Shown in pieces: positions 9,290 through 18,434 of a stretch of DNA of 64,000 nucleotides. Under the pieces are notes generated by a model. That model ran no database searches. It worked only from the letters and a program-made list of their open reading frames with translations, and had not been told where the DNA came from. Numbering within the stretch: position 1 is the stretch's first letter; each line of letters starts with the position of its first letter. The DNA is from Aerococcaceae bacterium zg-1292 (GTDB lineage Bacteria > Bacillota > Bacilli > Lactobacillales > Aerococcaceae), in NCBI GenBank assembly GCA_016126655.1, contig CP065955.1, forward strand, positions 1,161,001 to 1,225,000, written 5' to 3'. A program made the position numbers and the translations under genes.

Positions 9290-9620
9290 TTTAGGACAAG
9301 TCTATCTGGTATGCGGAAAAACAGATATGCGTCAAGGGATTGATTCACTTGCCATCATCGTGAAAGAACAGTTAGCGTTAGACCCCTTTTCAGGTTCCGT
9401 CTTCTTGTTCTGCGGAACCAAAAAAGACCGTTTTAAAGCTCTTTATTGGGATGGACAAGGATTCTGGTTATTATATAAACGTTTCGGCAACGGGCGGCTT
9501 CAATGGCCGAATTCCGTTGACCAAGTGGAACAACTTTCAAATCAACAAATTGAATGGCTCATGAGTGGCTTTTCAATTTACCCTAAAATTAATACAGCTA
9601 CCCAACGAGATTTTTATTGA
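9270..9620 (+). CDS. tnpB: IS66 family accessory protein TnpB
   Basis: This 116-residue protein has the diagnostic IS66 Orf2 sequence: CGKTDMRQGIDSLA near the start, GSVFLFCGTKKDRFKALYWD in the middle and FWLLYKRFGNGRLQWP after it. It is needed for transposition in IS66 elements together with OrfA and TnpC. The frame is intact and full length, but with OrfA broken and TnpC absent it is an orphan. Confidence 0.9.
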   Translation: MALNLTDLGQVYLVCGKTDMRQGIDSLAIIVKEQLALDPFSGSVFLFCGTKKDRFKALYWDGQGFWLLYKRFGNGRLQWPNSVDQVEQLSNQQIEWLMSGFSIYPKINTATQRDFY

Positions 9621-9643
9621 ATTTCGCTGGGTAGCTTTTTTTG
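9596..9643 (+). terminator. Terminator after tnpB
   Basis: Nine-base arms AGCTACCCA and TGGGTAGCT are followed by seven T. The 5' arm lies inside the tnpB 3' end. Confidence 0.8.
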
Positions 9644-10241
9644 TGCTGTCTACGTAATTCAAATATAACTTGCTATAGGACTAACATTATAAACTCAAGC
9701 TTGTCAGATGATTGATTTGGAATAAGACATTCATTTTACAATCGATTACATTATGTAATTCAATATACTTTTTGCTTCAATTATGTAATGTGAGATAAAA
9801 AATTTTGTTTCGTATCAAATTAGTACGAATAAATCTAACTAATTTTGTGTATTTATTTATAGATTACTTATTATGTGGAAGGAGGAGGTAAAAGTGAAGA
9901 AATATATCAAATGTATATAGAATGTATACCTGCAAGTTTATAATTGATAGGGTTTTCTACAAAACTAAAAGAGCAGAAGGTAAGCTCTAAAAAAACTATT
10001 CAAAACAACTATGACTGATAAAAAATTGGTCTAAACAACTAAATTATCACAGAGCCTGATTAGCTATAGGGCAATGGGATACATCATAAAGCACTCATGG
10101 ATTTTATCTGTGACGTGCTATATGGGGTACCTCTATTTTCCTATGGCTAATTTTAGGTCTAAGAGTCGGTACTTCATATAGTATCGATTTTTTTGTATTC
10201 CTTGCTCTGACTGCTGATGGCAGAAAAGGAAGGAATATATT
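9644..10241 (+). other. Non-genic stretch before decayed operon
   Basis: No gene is seen. Near 9760-9800 two similar blocks (ATTATGTAATTCAA and AATTATGTAATGTG) occur. At about 9880 a strong AAGGAGGAGG site precedes only an 8-codon frame, probably a truncated gene start. A terminator lies at 10166-10194. Confidence 0.4.
10166..10194 (+). terminator. Terminator-like hairpin
   Basis: Arms CGGTACT and AGTATCG with a 6-base loop are followed by seven T. It lies about 48 bp upstream of the broken gene at 10242, so it may be an attenuator or the end of a lost gene. Confidence 0.6.
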
Positions 10242-10684
10242 ATGAAAATTCGTAAAACAAGATCAGATAACCGTACTGTATATAAATATCAAAGTGTTGA
10301 TGGGTCTGTTTGTATATTAACAGCAGGGAGTGATGGCGTTTCAGAATTAGATATAAAAAACTACATTCATTAGATGATAGTGAAGTGAATCGTAATAACA
10401 GCAATTTACGACCGAAACGAACTAAAGTAGAGAAAAAAATGATTGAAGAATGGAAGCAAGAATTTATTAAAAAATTTAAGGAAAGACACGGATATGAACC
10501 TAATGAGCAAGATGTTAACTACTTTGTGGAAGAAGTTTTTCTACGGAACTATAACTTATCTATTGATAGTCAGTTGATTGATTTTGATAAATCAAAAATC
10601 GGATTACTTACTTCCGAAGAAGCCACTGAAGATTTTTATTGGTCGGATCGAATGCAGGAAGCTATGGATAAATTCAGGGAATAA
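10242..10684 (+). pseudogene. Frameshifted hypothetical protein
   Basis: An ATG after AAGGAAGGAAT opens 43 codons (starting MKIRKTRSDN), which stop at a TAG near 10371. The next frame continues without a gap in sense (LDDSEVNRN onwards) for another 100 codons. A single-base deletion in codons 42-43 explains this. The joined protein would be about 145 residues, acidic and basic mixed, with no domain I recognise. It runs straight into the CHAP-hydrolase remnant, suggesting a deletion joined two genes of a mobile element. Confidence 0.5.
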
Positions 10685-11216
10685 GCTACTTGAACGTCAG
10701 ACACGAGCCAGTGAGTGGTATTACCAAATTGAAAAAGGCTTTAGTCAACCCAACGGTGGAACAGCACAAAGTGATCCAAAAGCACTTGAAGCTGTACGAG
10801 GAGACCTTTTTGAAAACTCTATTCCAGGAGGCGGTGACGGTATGGGGTATGCTTACGGCCAATGTACTTGGGGCGTCGCAGCCCGTATCAACCAACTGGG
10901 TCTGAAACTCAAAGGTAAAAATGGTGAGAAGATTTCAATTATCAGTACCATGGGCAATGGCCAAGATTGGGTGCGTACAGCCGCAAGTCTCGGTGGGGAG
11001 ACAGGAACAAGTCCGCAAGCTGGAGCTATTCTTTCCTTTGCGGGAGGAGGACATGGCACACCAGCAGAATACGGACATGTGGCTTTTGTGGAGAAAGTCT
11101 ACCCAGATGGTTCATTCCTTATCTCCGAAACCAACTATAATGGCAATCCAAACTACACCTTCCGTAAATTATCTAGAGTGGATAGTAGCTTGAGTTTTTC
11201 GTATACGATGAAATAA
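10683..11216 (+). pseudogene. CHAP-domain cell-wall hydrolase, N-terminus lost
   Basis: The frame encodes a CHAP domain with candidate catalytic Cys in YGQCTWGVAAR and His in EYGHVAFVE, ending in the typical SETNYNG...FRKL strand pattern. No start codon with a ribosome site precedes it; the frame only opens in the wrong frame of the upstream gene. The N-terminal part of the enzyme has been deleted. CHAP proteins of this kind occur as tail or conjugation-associated peptidoglycan hydrolases in phages and ICEs. The active-site residues look intact, but expression as an independent protein is unlikely. Confidence 0.7.
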
Positions 11217-11222
11217 AAAAAG

Positions 11223-11255
11223 ATATGCTAACAAATATTGGATTTGTTAGCATAT
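11223..11255 (+). terminator. Inverted repeat 1: CHAP terminator / AbiE operator
   Basis: Fourteen-base perfect arms ATATGCTAACAAAT and ATTTGTTAGCATAT with a 5-base spacer are followed by TATTTTG. The hairpin may terminate the upstream remnant, but its arms share ATATGCTAACA with inverted repeat 2, which suggests it is also the distal binding site of the AbiEi repressor. Confidence 0.6.
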
Positions 11256-11281
11256 TATTTTGTTTATTGTTGATTGTTTTA

Positions 11282-11324
11282 AAACAATATGCTAACATTG
11301 TTATGAAGTGTTAGCATATTGTTT
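11282..11324 (+). promoter_or_regulatory. Inverted repeat 2: probable AbiEi operator
   Basis: Sixteen-base arms AAACAATATGCTAACA and TGTTAGCATATTGTTT surround an 11-base spacer. The 3' arm ends at the ribosome-binding site TTGGAGG of abiEi. AbiEi-family antitoxins are known to autoregulate by binding paired inverted repeats in their promoter. Two repeats with a common core, 26 bp apart, fit that arrangement. Confidence 0.65.
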
Positions 11325-11337
11325 TGGAGGTAGTGAT

Positions 11338-11931
11338 ATGGATTTGTTAGAGAAACCTGTTTATAATTATATTAAAAATAATCATGGAGTAATAACTTTT
11401 CGTGATATGGAAGAGCTTAACTTTTCCTATCAACAACTGAATCAATTAGTCTCAAAAGGGAAAGTGGAATCAATTGAAAGAGGTATTTACCATCTGCCAG
11501 ATACCTATATCGATGACTATTTTAGTTTACAGTACCGTTTTCCAAAAGGAATTTATTCCTTAGAAACAGCACTTTGGTTACATGGTCTTTCCCTTACCAT
11601 TCCATTTGAGCCTGTTATGACTTTTCCTTTTGGGACAAATACGAGGCTAATGAAAGAAGCTGGTGTCAAGCCGATTGTTGCTAGAAATTATCATGAAATC
11701 GGTATTATTAAACTGGAGCGACAGGCTGGACAGTCTATATCAGTGTATGGTATGGAACGAACATTAGTGGAGTGTTTGAGAACAGCTTACCATGTCGATA
11801 TTCAAGTTATTGCTCCAGCTTTTCAAGCTTACTTCAAAAAAGGAGCTGTAGACTACACTAAGTTGTATCACTATGCTCACCTATTTAAAGTAACCGAAAA
11901 ACTACAATCATATGTGGAGGTCTTGTCGTGA
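11338..11931 (+). CDS. abiEi: AbiEi-type antitoxin / transcriptional regulator
   Basis: This 197-residue protein starts at the ATG after TTGGAGG; an in-frame GTG 30 bases upstream would begin inside the operator. Residues 1-50 form a winged helix (FRDMEELNFSYQQLNQLVSKGKVESIERGIY is split across the HTH and wing), followed by the C-terminal antitoxin region with the segment YGMERTLVECLR. It would repress its own operon and counter the AbiEii nucleotidyltransferase, a type IV toxin-antitoxin pair involved in phage abortive infection. The frame is intact and overlaps the toxin start by 4 bases (GTGA). Confidence 0.85.
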   Translation: MDLLEKPVYNYIKNNHGVITFRDMEELNFSYQQLNQLVSKGKVESIERGIYHLPDTYIDDYFSLQYRFPKGIYSLETALWLHGLSLTIPFEPVMTFPFGTNTRLMKEAGVKPIVARNYHEIGIIKLERQAGQSISVYGMERTLVECLRTAYHVDIQVIAPAFQAYFKKGAVDYTKLYHYAHLFKVTEKLQSYVEVLS

Positions 11932-12770
11932 AATTTTCAAATGCTAATAGTTTCAAAGCCAAAATCAAGAATATTGCAAGAGAAAAAGGGATACCTGCTC
12001 AACAAGTTCAGCAAAATTTTCTGATTGAACAAGTCTTAAAACTCATCTCAGAGAGCAAGTATAAAGATTCTTTCATTGTGAAAGGTGGATTTCTTATCGG
12101 ACAGATGATTGGCTTAGATAAACGGACAACAATGGATTTAGATGTTACCCTGAAAGGTCAACCTCTTAACGAAAAAACTATTCAATCAATCTTCGAAGAA
12201 ATAATCAATCGACCTTCTGAAGGTTTCCAATTTTAAATTGATAAGTTAGAGCCAATTCGACAAGATGACGAATATGGTGGTTTTTCCCTTAAACTAAATG
12301 CGACATTTGACACCTTACGTGAAGTTGTCTTTATTGATATAACGACAGGTGACCATATTACGCCACGAGAAATTACATACCAATTACAATCTGTTTTCTC
12401 AGAGGATAAGCTAGAAGTTTGGACCTATAATTTAGAAACAGTTCTTGCTGAAAAATTAGAAACCATTATAAGTCGAGGAGCTGCTTCAACTAGACCTCGT
12501 GACCGCTATGATCTCTACACATTGTACCACCTTCGAAAAGATGAGATTGATGTACACATATTGAATACTGCTTTGCACAATACTGCTAAAAAAAGAGAAA
12601 GTTTAGATATTTTGATAAATTGGGAAGAGCAATTAGAGACATTACGTAGCTCTGACTATCAGAAACAGCTTTGGTCTCGTTATCAAAAATCATTCAGATA
12701 TGCCAGTGAAACGAGTTTTGAGGAATCTGTGGACATAGTAGCAATTATTTTAAATCATTTGGAGGTTTAG
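11928..12770 (+). pseudogene. abiEii: AbiEii-type nucleotidyltransferase toxin, nonsense mutation
   Basis: One frame runs 280 codons from a GTG start to 12770, interrupted only by TAA at 12234-12236. It contains the AbiEii/DUF1814 nucleotidyltransferase features: KGGFLIGQMIG then TTMDLDVT (G-G and D-x-D pair) before the stop, and KLETIISRG with RPRDRYDLY after it. The codon could have arisen from GAA, CAA or AAA by one change. The truncated N-terminal piece (102 residues) has the metal-binding D-x-D but lacks the distal motif, so the toxin is probably inactive while the antitoxin is intact. Confidence 0.85.
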
Positions 12771-12776
12771 TTTTGT

Positions 12777-13595
12777 ATGCTGAAAGGAACTTTACAGATG
12801 ATGGGGTATGAATTTTTCTTTACGTTCGATGAAGAAAGATTATCCTTGATTCCCAAAGAATGGGAAAAAGATGAGATTAGACATTCTTGGTTCTATACTA
12901 AATTAGGAACAGGAATCTTTTCTTGGTCAGGGAAGCCTAAATTCGTAGAAGAAAACGTTCTTGATGGACGGACAAATGAAACAAATTGAGTTATTACATT
13001 TCTAACAAATAAACACACGCAACTTAAGGAAAATAACGGTATCATTACAGTGCCGATTTTGACCTTTTTTTTTAGTTATTCTGACAGACCTAGGATTAGT
13101 CGAATATCATTTAGCGGTCTAGAGCTAAACTATATTCATCCAATTAATCGTACTTTTGAAATTTCGTATAAACCTGAAGAACACGATGGAAAAATAAATG
13201 TTAGTACCTATGATTTTGACTCAACAACGACAGAAGAACAGAAGTTTAATTTTTTTGGAAAAGAAGTTTAAGTTTATTTCGGCGTTACTAGAACAACAAG
13301 TTTATCGATCGAAAAGCCACCTCTAGCGTTATCATCATCAATGTTTTTTCATTTTGAAGAAAATCAAGATTATTCTTGTGTAAGAGAGTTATATCGTATC
13401 GCAAAGGAGTTTATCCAATTTCTTTGTAATCGAAGAAATGTTAGTTTTACTGATATTCGATTGTCAAATAATCAAGGAAATGTTGGGGAATTCAATGTGA
13501 TTGAAGAAAGTATTGAGATTGAGATGAAGCCATTGAAAGACGAAAGATATATTCAGCAAAAATATATTGCTGGTTATGAGTCTAGGGTTGAATGA
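12777..13595 (+). pseudogene. Multiply frameshifted gene, possibly ApeA/HEPN-like N-terminus
   Basis: Three consecutive open pieces (70, 73 and 84 codons; 12777-12989, 13050-13271, 13341-13595) read as one protein if frameshifts and a stop are repaired. The end (ELYRIAKEFIQFLCNRRNVSF) and the beta-rich lead-in resemble the N-terminal domain of ApeA-type HEPN anti-phage proteins as I remember them; this is a weak family call. The C-terminal half is absent: at 13596 the sequence changes abruptly to a recombinase start. It is a remnant either way. Confidence 0.4.
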
Positions 13596-13602
13596 GAATG
13601 TA

Positions 13603-14573
13603 ATGCTTATTCCCGCTAGAAAAAGACCGGGAAATTCGATAAGTAATCAATAAGAAACGCCTAGGCTAAAGGTAGTAGATTATTGTAGAGTTAGTACTGA
13701 TAGCGAGGAGCAAGCAGGAAGTTACGAAATGCAGGTGAAGCATTATACGGACTATATTTCCAAAAACAGTGATTGGGAATTTGCAGGAATTTACGCAGAT
13801 GACGGGATATCAGGCACAAATACTAAAAAGTGTGAAGGCTTTAATGAAATGATTAATGACTGCATGGCCGGTAAGGTGGATATGGTTATAACTAAATCCA
13901 TCAGTAGATTTGCCAGAAATACCATAGACTGCCAGAAATATGTGAGACAGCTAAAAGATAGCAATATCCCTATCATATTTGAGAAAGAAAATATAAATAC
14001 GATGGAAGCAAGTGGTGAACTTCTTCTTACCATTATGGCATCACTCGCTCAGCAAGAATCAGCTTCATTATCCCAGCATGTTAAGATGGGTCTACAGTTT
14101 AGGTATCAAGAGGGAAAAGTGCAAGTTAACACAAACTGGTTTTTAGGCTATGCTAAAGATGCAGATGGCAATCTAATTATCGATGAGGATGAAGCTAAGG
14201 TTGTAAAAAGAATTTACAGAGAGTATCTAGCTGGATCAAGTTTAAGAGAGATTGCTTCTGGATTACACAGGGATAAGATAAAAAATGGAGCAGGACATTT
14301 AAAATGGCATTTATCTAACGTTAGAGGGATATTGGAAAATGAGAAGTACATTGGTGATGCACTCTTCAAAAGACAATTACAACAGATTTAGTTCGTATTA
14401 AGAACGATGGAACAGAGCCACAGAATTATGTTAAAGACAACCATGAAGCCATTATTCCCAGAGATATATTCAAACAGGTGCAGGAAGAATTGCTAAGGCG
14501 CGCTAATATGTTTAGCGGAGAAGGGAAAAAGAAAAAGGTCGGAAAATTATGTTATAAGGAATACAAGATTTAA
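13603..14573 (+). pseudogene. Broken large serine recombinase, paralogue of recombinase 2
   Basis: From LIPARKRPGN onward it follows recombinase 2 (6195-7766) closely, including [19 protein letters not shown] and [14 protein letters not shown]. It has an in-frame TAA at codon 17 (13651-13653), a frameshift near 14385 after KRQLQQ, and loses similarity near 14540 before the zinc ribbon. It is dead as a recombinase. Its presence shows that a second element with the same recombinase type once sat here, or that the module was duplicated. Confidence 0.85.
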
Positions 14574-14861
14574 TGGTAGAATCTTAATAGCAATAAAGAG
14601 AAAAAGACAATTATTATTAAAATTATTTTCCCAAACTGTTATAAAACCTTCAAAGTGTATGAATGTGAAAGACTATGTGTAAAATAATGCTCGTAGATAC
14701 CCAAATTCAATAAATCTCTTGCAAAAAAAGAAGAGAACCTTATTCTTAAAGTTACCAGACCATAAGAAAGAAGAGGTTTTCTATGCAAGCAATTATAAAT
14801 CAAATTCTATCAACTTTAAAGAAAAATGACTCATGGTATAATCTTATTAGAGGTGATTATT
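14574..14861 (+). other. Non-genic stretch with promoter for next gene
   Basis: No gene is seen. A TGG-TATAAT extended -10 box at 14837-14842 and AGAGGTGAT at 14849-14857 serve the following gene. Confidence 0.5.
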
Positions 14862-16312
14862 ATGAAGAGCTTTTATTTTAAACATCGTAAAATAATAATG
14901 GGAATAATTTCAGCTGCAGTGTTTTACAAACCCCAGTTTTAATTGATTGGATAAACAGTACTGATTCTGTGCTGAAAATAGTTTCTGCTGAAAGATTAAA
15001 TGATGAGTCAGAAGAACTTTACGGATTATTGATTGAGCAAATTGGTAATGGAATAAAAATTTCAAATAGGAATTTTGCATTGGGTAATACATTTTCGTTT
15101 AATGACCAGGTTTTAAAGTTATTGTCTGAAAAAGCTAATTTTATGTCAGAGGAGGCTAAAAAATTAGCTATAGCGGAGATGCGATTAATTGATTATGCAT
15201 TGAATCAATTGGGCATTACTTATGAAACATTATTGCCAGCTATGCTTAGTTTGAAAAGTGAGCAATTTAATTTTTCTTTTGCAAGAAGCAATGAAATTGA
15301 TGATGCCATTAATACAGAGCTTATAAATGCTTTGAAAGAAAATAACTCCTTATACACAGAATGGGTTAATCAATATAAAGGAGAAATTTTGAATAATCGC
15401 TCAAAAAGTCTTGCTCATTTAAATTCTATGATTGCAGAATACGAACAATTTACATGGCAAACAAAAAATAAGTCTGAATCGCTTGACGTTTTCATGCAAA
15501 ATTGGTCGGCGCAAATGAATCAACAATATCAACGAATGTTTAAAGATTCAATCGTCATGCCAGGACATTTTGATAATCCAATTACTATCACTGCGAAGGT
15601 TTTTAAAAAGAGTACTATTCAAGGTCATCCAGTTAACTGGAGTGTAAATGAAGATATGACTTATAATGGTTCAATATATGTCGTTGTGGATGTGTATCAA
15701 CAAATAAATCAACTAAATGGACATCTTTATATTTTCACCATTCATGATGGGCAACCAATTGTTTTACATGCGAATGGTAATATTGATAGTGAAAATTTAG
15801 ATTTTAAACCAACTAAAAATATTATGTTAGTAGAAGGATTTCAACAAATAGTAAGTGAGCGTGAAATATATACTAGAGATATAAATCATTCTACAAAGGA
15901 AAATGAGTTGAATGAACCAAAACATGAATCGAATCATGATTTTCATATCAATGAAAAAACACCGGAAAATTTTGTAAAAGAGTATGGTGAGAAAGTAGGA
16001 AAAGAATTTTTATTCGCTTCTCCAGCGACCTATAGAGTATTTAAAAATCTATCGATTCCAGATGAGTTGTTAGATAATATGACTGTCAACGGACAAGAGG
16101 TTTCAACAAAATTTTATGGAATGTACGGTGGACAAGGAGATAGCTTTGTAGAATGGATTGAAATTTTTGTGGATTCACAATCATCGCAAATTATAATTTT
16201 TGCTGAACAAGATGGGCAGAAAAAAGTCTTAGTGAATTCTGATTTGATGATAGTTCAAGGCAAAATAGATTTTATTGAAGCTAGTGATCCAATATTATTG
16301 CAGTGGTATTGA
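14862..16312 (+). pseudogene. DUF4767-like secreted protein, 5' T-tract frameshift
   Basis: An ATG after AGAGGTGAT starts a signal-like segment (KHRKIIMGIISAAVF), which stops after 26 codons. One extra T in the TTTT tract at about 14923-14926 would join it to the long frame continuing LQTPVLIDWINSTD and running 470 codons. The central region (SLDVFMQNWSAQMNQQYQ, then LYIFTIHDGQPIVL) resembles DUF4767 domains of Lactobacillales secreted or lipoproteins. A second globular domain follows (about residues 350-480). No lipobox Cys is present. Without the repair, the internal GTG at 14969 would give a protein without signal peptide. Function is unknown. Confidence 0.55.
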
Positions 16313-16379
16313 GAAGGTTCATGTTGCGATTAAAAGTTATGGTATATTAGTGTCTTAGTATAATATTATTATAGTGGAG

Positions 16380-16742
16380 CTTTTAATAGAAAGGACCTAA
16401 AAATCTGCAAGTTTTGGTTTGAGGAAATGTTAAAGAACGAGAATACCAAAGTATGGTATAGTTAAGTGGAGCGACTTCTGTAAAGCTGGAATCATCGCAA
16501 TAGGTTGGGGAGAAATCGCTGATTTAAAAGCTTTCAAATCCAAAGACGCTATGAAGACAAAAATGAGAGAAGTTATTGACCCGTTATTATCATATAAAAA
16601 AGCAGCACATGTTACATGGCAGTTTGCAAATGAGATGAAAATTGGCGACATCATTTTTGTTAAGAAAGGTATGTCTCAGTTAGTTGGACGTGGTGTTGTA
16701 ACATCCGATTATGAATACGATGATGAAAGAACCGATGAATAC
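16380..16742 (+). pseudogene. McrB N-terminal fragment
   Basis: Reading through one frameshift and a stop near 16465, the translation has KVWYS...W, then CKAGIIAIGWGEIADLKAF, and VTWQFANEMKIGDIIFVKKG...GRGVV. That is the EVE/PUA-like modified-base or DNA-recognition domain found at the N-terminus of many Firmicutes McrB-like restriction ATPases. The AAA+ GTPase part is completely missing; the frame continues directly into McrC sequence. The system cannot restrict. Confidence 0.65.
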
Positions 16743-17420
16743 TCTGTCAATGGAACGATGAACAGAATAATAAAGTCAACAGTTGAGCTATTACTTCGTT
16801 TTGATATTTCAAAGTCTTGAAAAAAATCTTAGAAAACTAATGGATTATTTCAGAGACGTAGAACCGATAGACCTTTATACAGTTAACTGGAATATTCATT
16901 ATCATCGTAATAACCAGACTTATAGATTGTTAATTTCTATATGCTATTTGGTGGTGAAGGGACTGCTTCAAACAAATTCAGATGGCAGTACTCGTCTGAT
17001 GGCATTTGTTGATGAGCAGCGTATGTGCAGGTTATATGAGAAGTTTATTCTTGAATATTACAGAAAAGAGTACTCAAACATTCCAGCGAACGCATCACAG
17101 ATTTTCTGACAACGTGATGATGGCATGGGAGCAATGCTGCCGGTGATGCAAACGGATATTATGCTAACTTACAAGGAAAAAGTGCTTATTATCGATGCTA
17201 AATATTATACTCATACAACGCAATCACTGTTTGATACACATACCCTTCATTCTGGCAATCTCTATCAGCTTTTTACTTATGTTATGAATAAGTAAATTGA
17301 ACTTTCCGCACAACCTCATGTAGTGTCAGGCATGCTATTATATGCGAAAACAGATGAAGCAGTACTTTCTAACAATAGTTACATGATGAGTGACAATAAA
17401 ATAAGTGTCATACGTTAGAT
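16743..17420 (+). pseudogene. McrC fragment (McrBC nuclease subunit)
   Basis: Several frames together give a McrC-type protein: NRIIKSTVELLLRFD, then NWNIHYHRNNQTYRLLI, MCRLYEKFILEYYRKEY, then AMLPVMQTDIMLTYKEK and VLIIDAKYY with the PD-(D/E)xK-type D...DAK catalytic core, then GNLYQLFTYV. Frameshifts fall near 16810 and 17108, with stops at 17293 and beyond. The N-terminal third of McrC is lost at the fusion with McrB near 16743. Confidence 0.7.
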
Positions 17421-17500
17421 TTGGATTGTGATTTTTCGGAGATAGCCAATCATTAAATACAATAGTTGAGTTTACTTTGGATTAGAAGCGAGGTGCTAGT

Positions 17501-17632
17501 ATGAGTCGAGGATTCGGAGCACACGCTAATCTCGTTTTAGAAGATGAAAATACCGTCTTGTATGAATATGGTGGTTACAATTTGAATGAACCTGAGTATA
17601 GGAATGAAAATCATATAAATGCTGACTTTTAG
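17501..17632 (+). pseudogene. Short hypothetical protein, truncated by stop
   Basis: An ATG opens 43 codons (MSRGFGAHANLVLEDENTV onward). After the TAG at 17630 the same frame continues briefly with plausible coding sequence before another stop near 17675. I recall a family of small proteins with a YEYGGYNLN-like motif but know no function. Confidence 0.4.
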
Positions 17633-17715
17633 CAACGCTATGAAAAGTTTGAAAGGGTTGTGTCACCAATTTGAATAGTTCATGAGTGGTGTCAACGGTA
17701 TGGATGGGATGAAAG

Positions 17716-18070
17716 ATGAATATAAATCCAAAATTATCGAGGTGTTGCTGTGGAAAAATTATAAAAATATTACCATATTTAATTACAATCATTTTTGGTT
17801 TTTATCTATTATCATTTCATATTAAAGATACTGGAAGTGGTATGTTCATATTATTGATTGGAATTCCTATGATATGCTTAATTTTTTCATTGTTTTATGG
17901 AATGCACCATTCATTTAATTGGTTGTTTCCATTGCTTGTTTTGTTGCTATTTATTCCGACTATATTTATTATTTTATAATGAGGGTGCAACATTTTGTAT
18001 ATTGGCGTATGGCCTAATGTCATTAATCGGTAATTTTATCGGAAGTTTACTTCGTAAGAAAAATCAATAG
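17716..18070 (+). pseudogene. Small membrane protein, frameshifted near 3' end
   Basis: The first frame encodes 87 residues with hydrophobic stretches at about 18-36, 42-62 and 66-87 and stops at 17979. The next frame continues at once with NEGATFCILAYGLMSLIGNF and a basic tail, which looks like the natural C-terminus, so one base was gained or lost in the T/A-rich tract near 17970. It could still yield a three-helix protein. No family function is known to me. Confidence 0.45.
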
Positions 18071-18091
18071 TTCAAAAAACTCCTGAAAAAT

Positions 18092-18188
18092 GGCTTATTC
18101 AATAACTATCGTTAAAAGGTATCGGTAGGGATGAGTAGGCTTTTTGTTTTGAAGAAAAATGTATTGTGTGGGAAGTGGTCGATAGAAT
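18092..18188 (+). repeat. 97-bp direct repeat, copy 2
   Basis: Near-identical to 8912-9009 (four substitutions, one T fewer). The hairpin stem here has GCTTATTCA against TGAGTAGGC, followed by TTTTTG, so it may act as the terminator of the small membrane-protein gene 22 bp upstream. Confidence 0.85.
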
Positions 18189-18332
18189 AGGGTTGACACT
18201 AGGGGATGGATGTTGGGGGAAATGCACCCACTAAAAATATATGGATTTAATGGAGAAGAAGGGTTCTGTGTCGTGTAGAGAAAAATTTATTTACTTAATG
18301 AGAGTAAGTTAAACGTAAACAGGCGGAACAGA

Positions 18333-18365
18333 AACACTTTGCTTTATGGCAAGGTGTTATTTTTT
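18333..18365 (+). terminator. Terminator upstream of GntR operon
   Basis: Ten-base arms AACACTTTGC and GCAAGGTGTT (one G-T pair) with loop TTTATG are followed by ATTTTTT. It insulates the GntR operon from upstream transcription. Confidence 0.75.
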
Positions 18366-18366
18366 G

Positions 18367-18405
18367 TTGAAGAACTATAACTGTTATGCTATAATAATAA
18401 CAGTT
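18367..18405 (+). promoter_or_regulatory. Promoter and palindromic operator of GntR operon
   Basis: TTGAAG (18367-18372) and TATAAT (18390-18395) are spaced by 17 bp. A palindrome with nine-base arms AACTGTTAT (18379-18387) and ATAACAGTT (18397-18405) covers the -10 box. This is the expected position for autorepression by the GntR protein encoded 30 bp downstream. Confidence 0.75.
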
Positions 18406-18434
18406 GGAACACAAAGAACAGTAGGCGGTGAGAA

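Larger units (their letters stand above)
9010..9620 (+). mobile_element. IS66-family remnant (left end, OrfA, TnpB)
   Basis: The segment starts with GTAAGCGTCC, which looks like an IS66-family terminal repeat, and contains the two small accessory genes in IS66 order with an ATG overlap. The transposase gene (tnpC) and the right end are missing, so the element cannot move by itself. It abuts the end of repeat copy 1, and copy 2 continues with different sequence at the same base. Confidence 0.7.
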
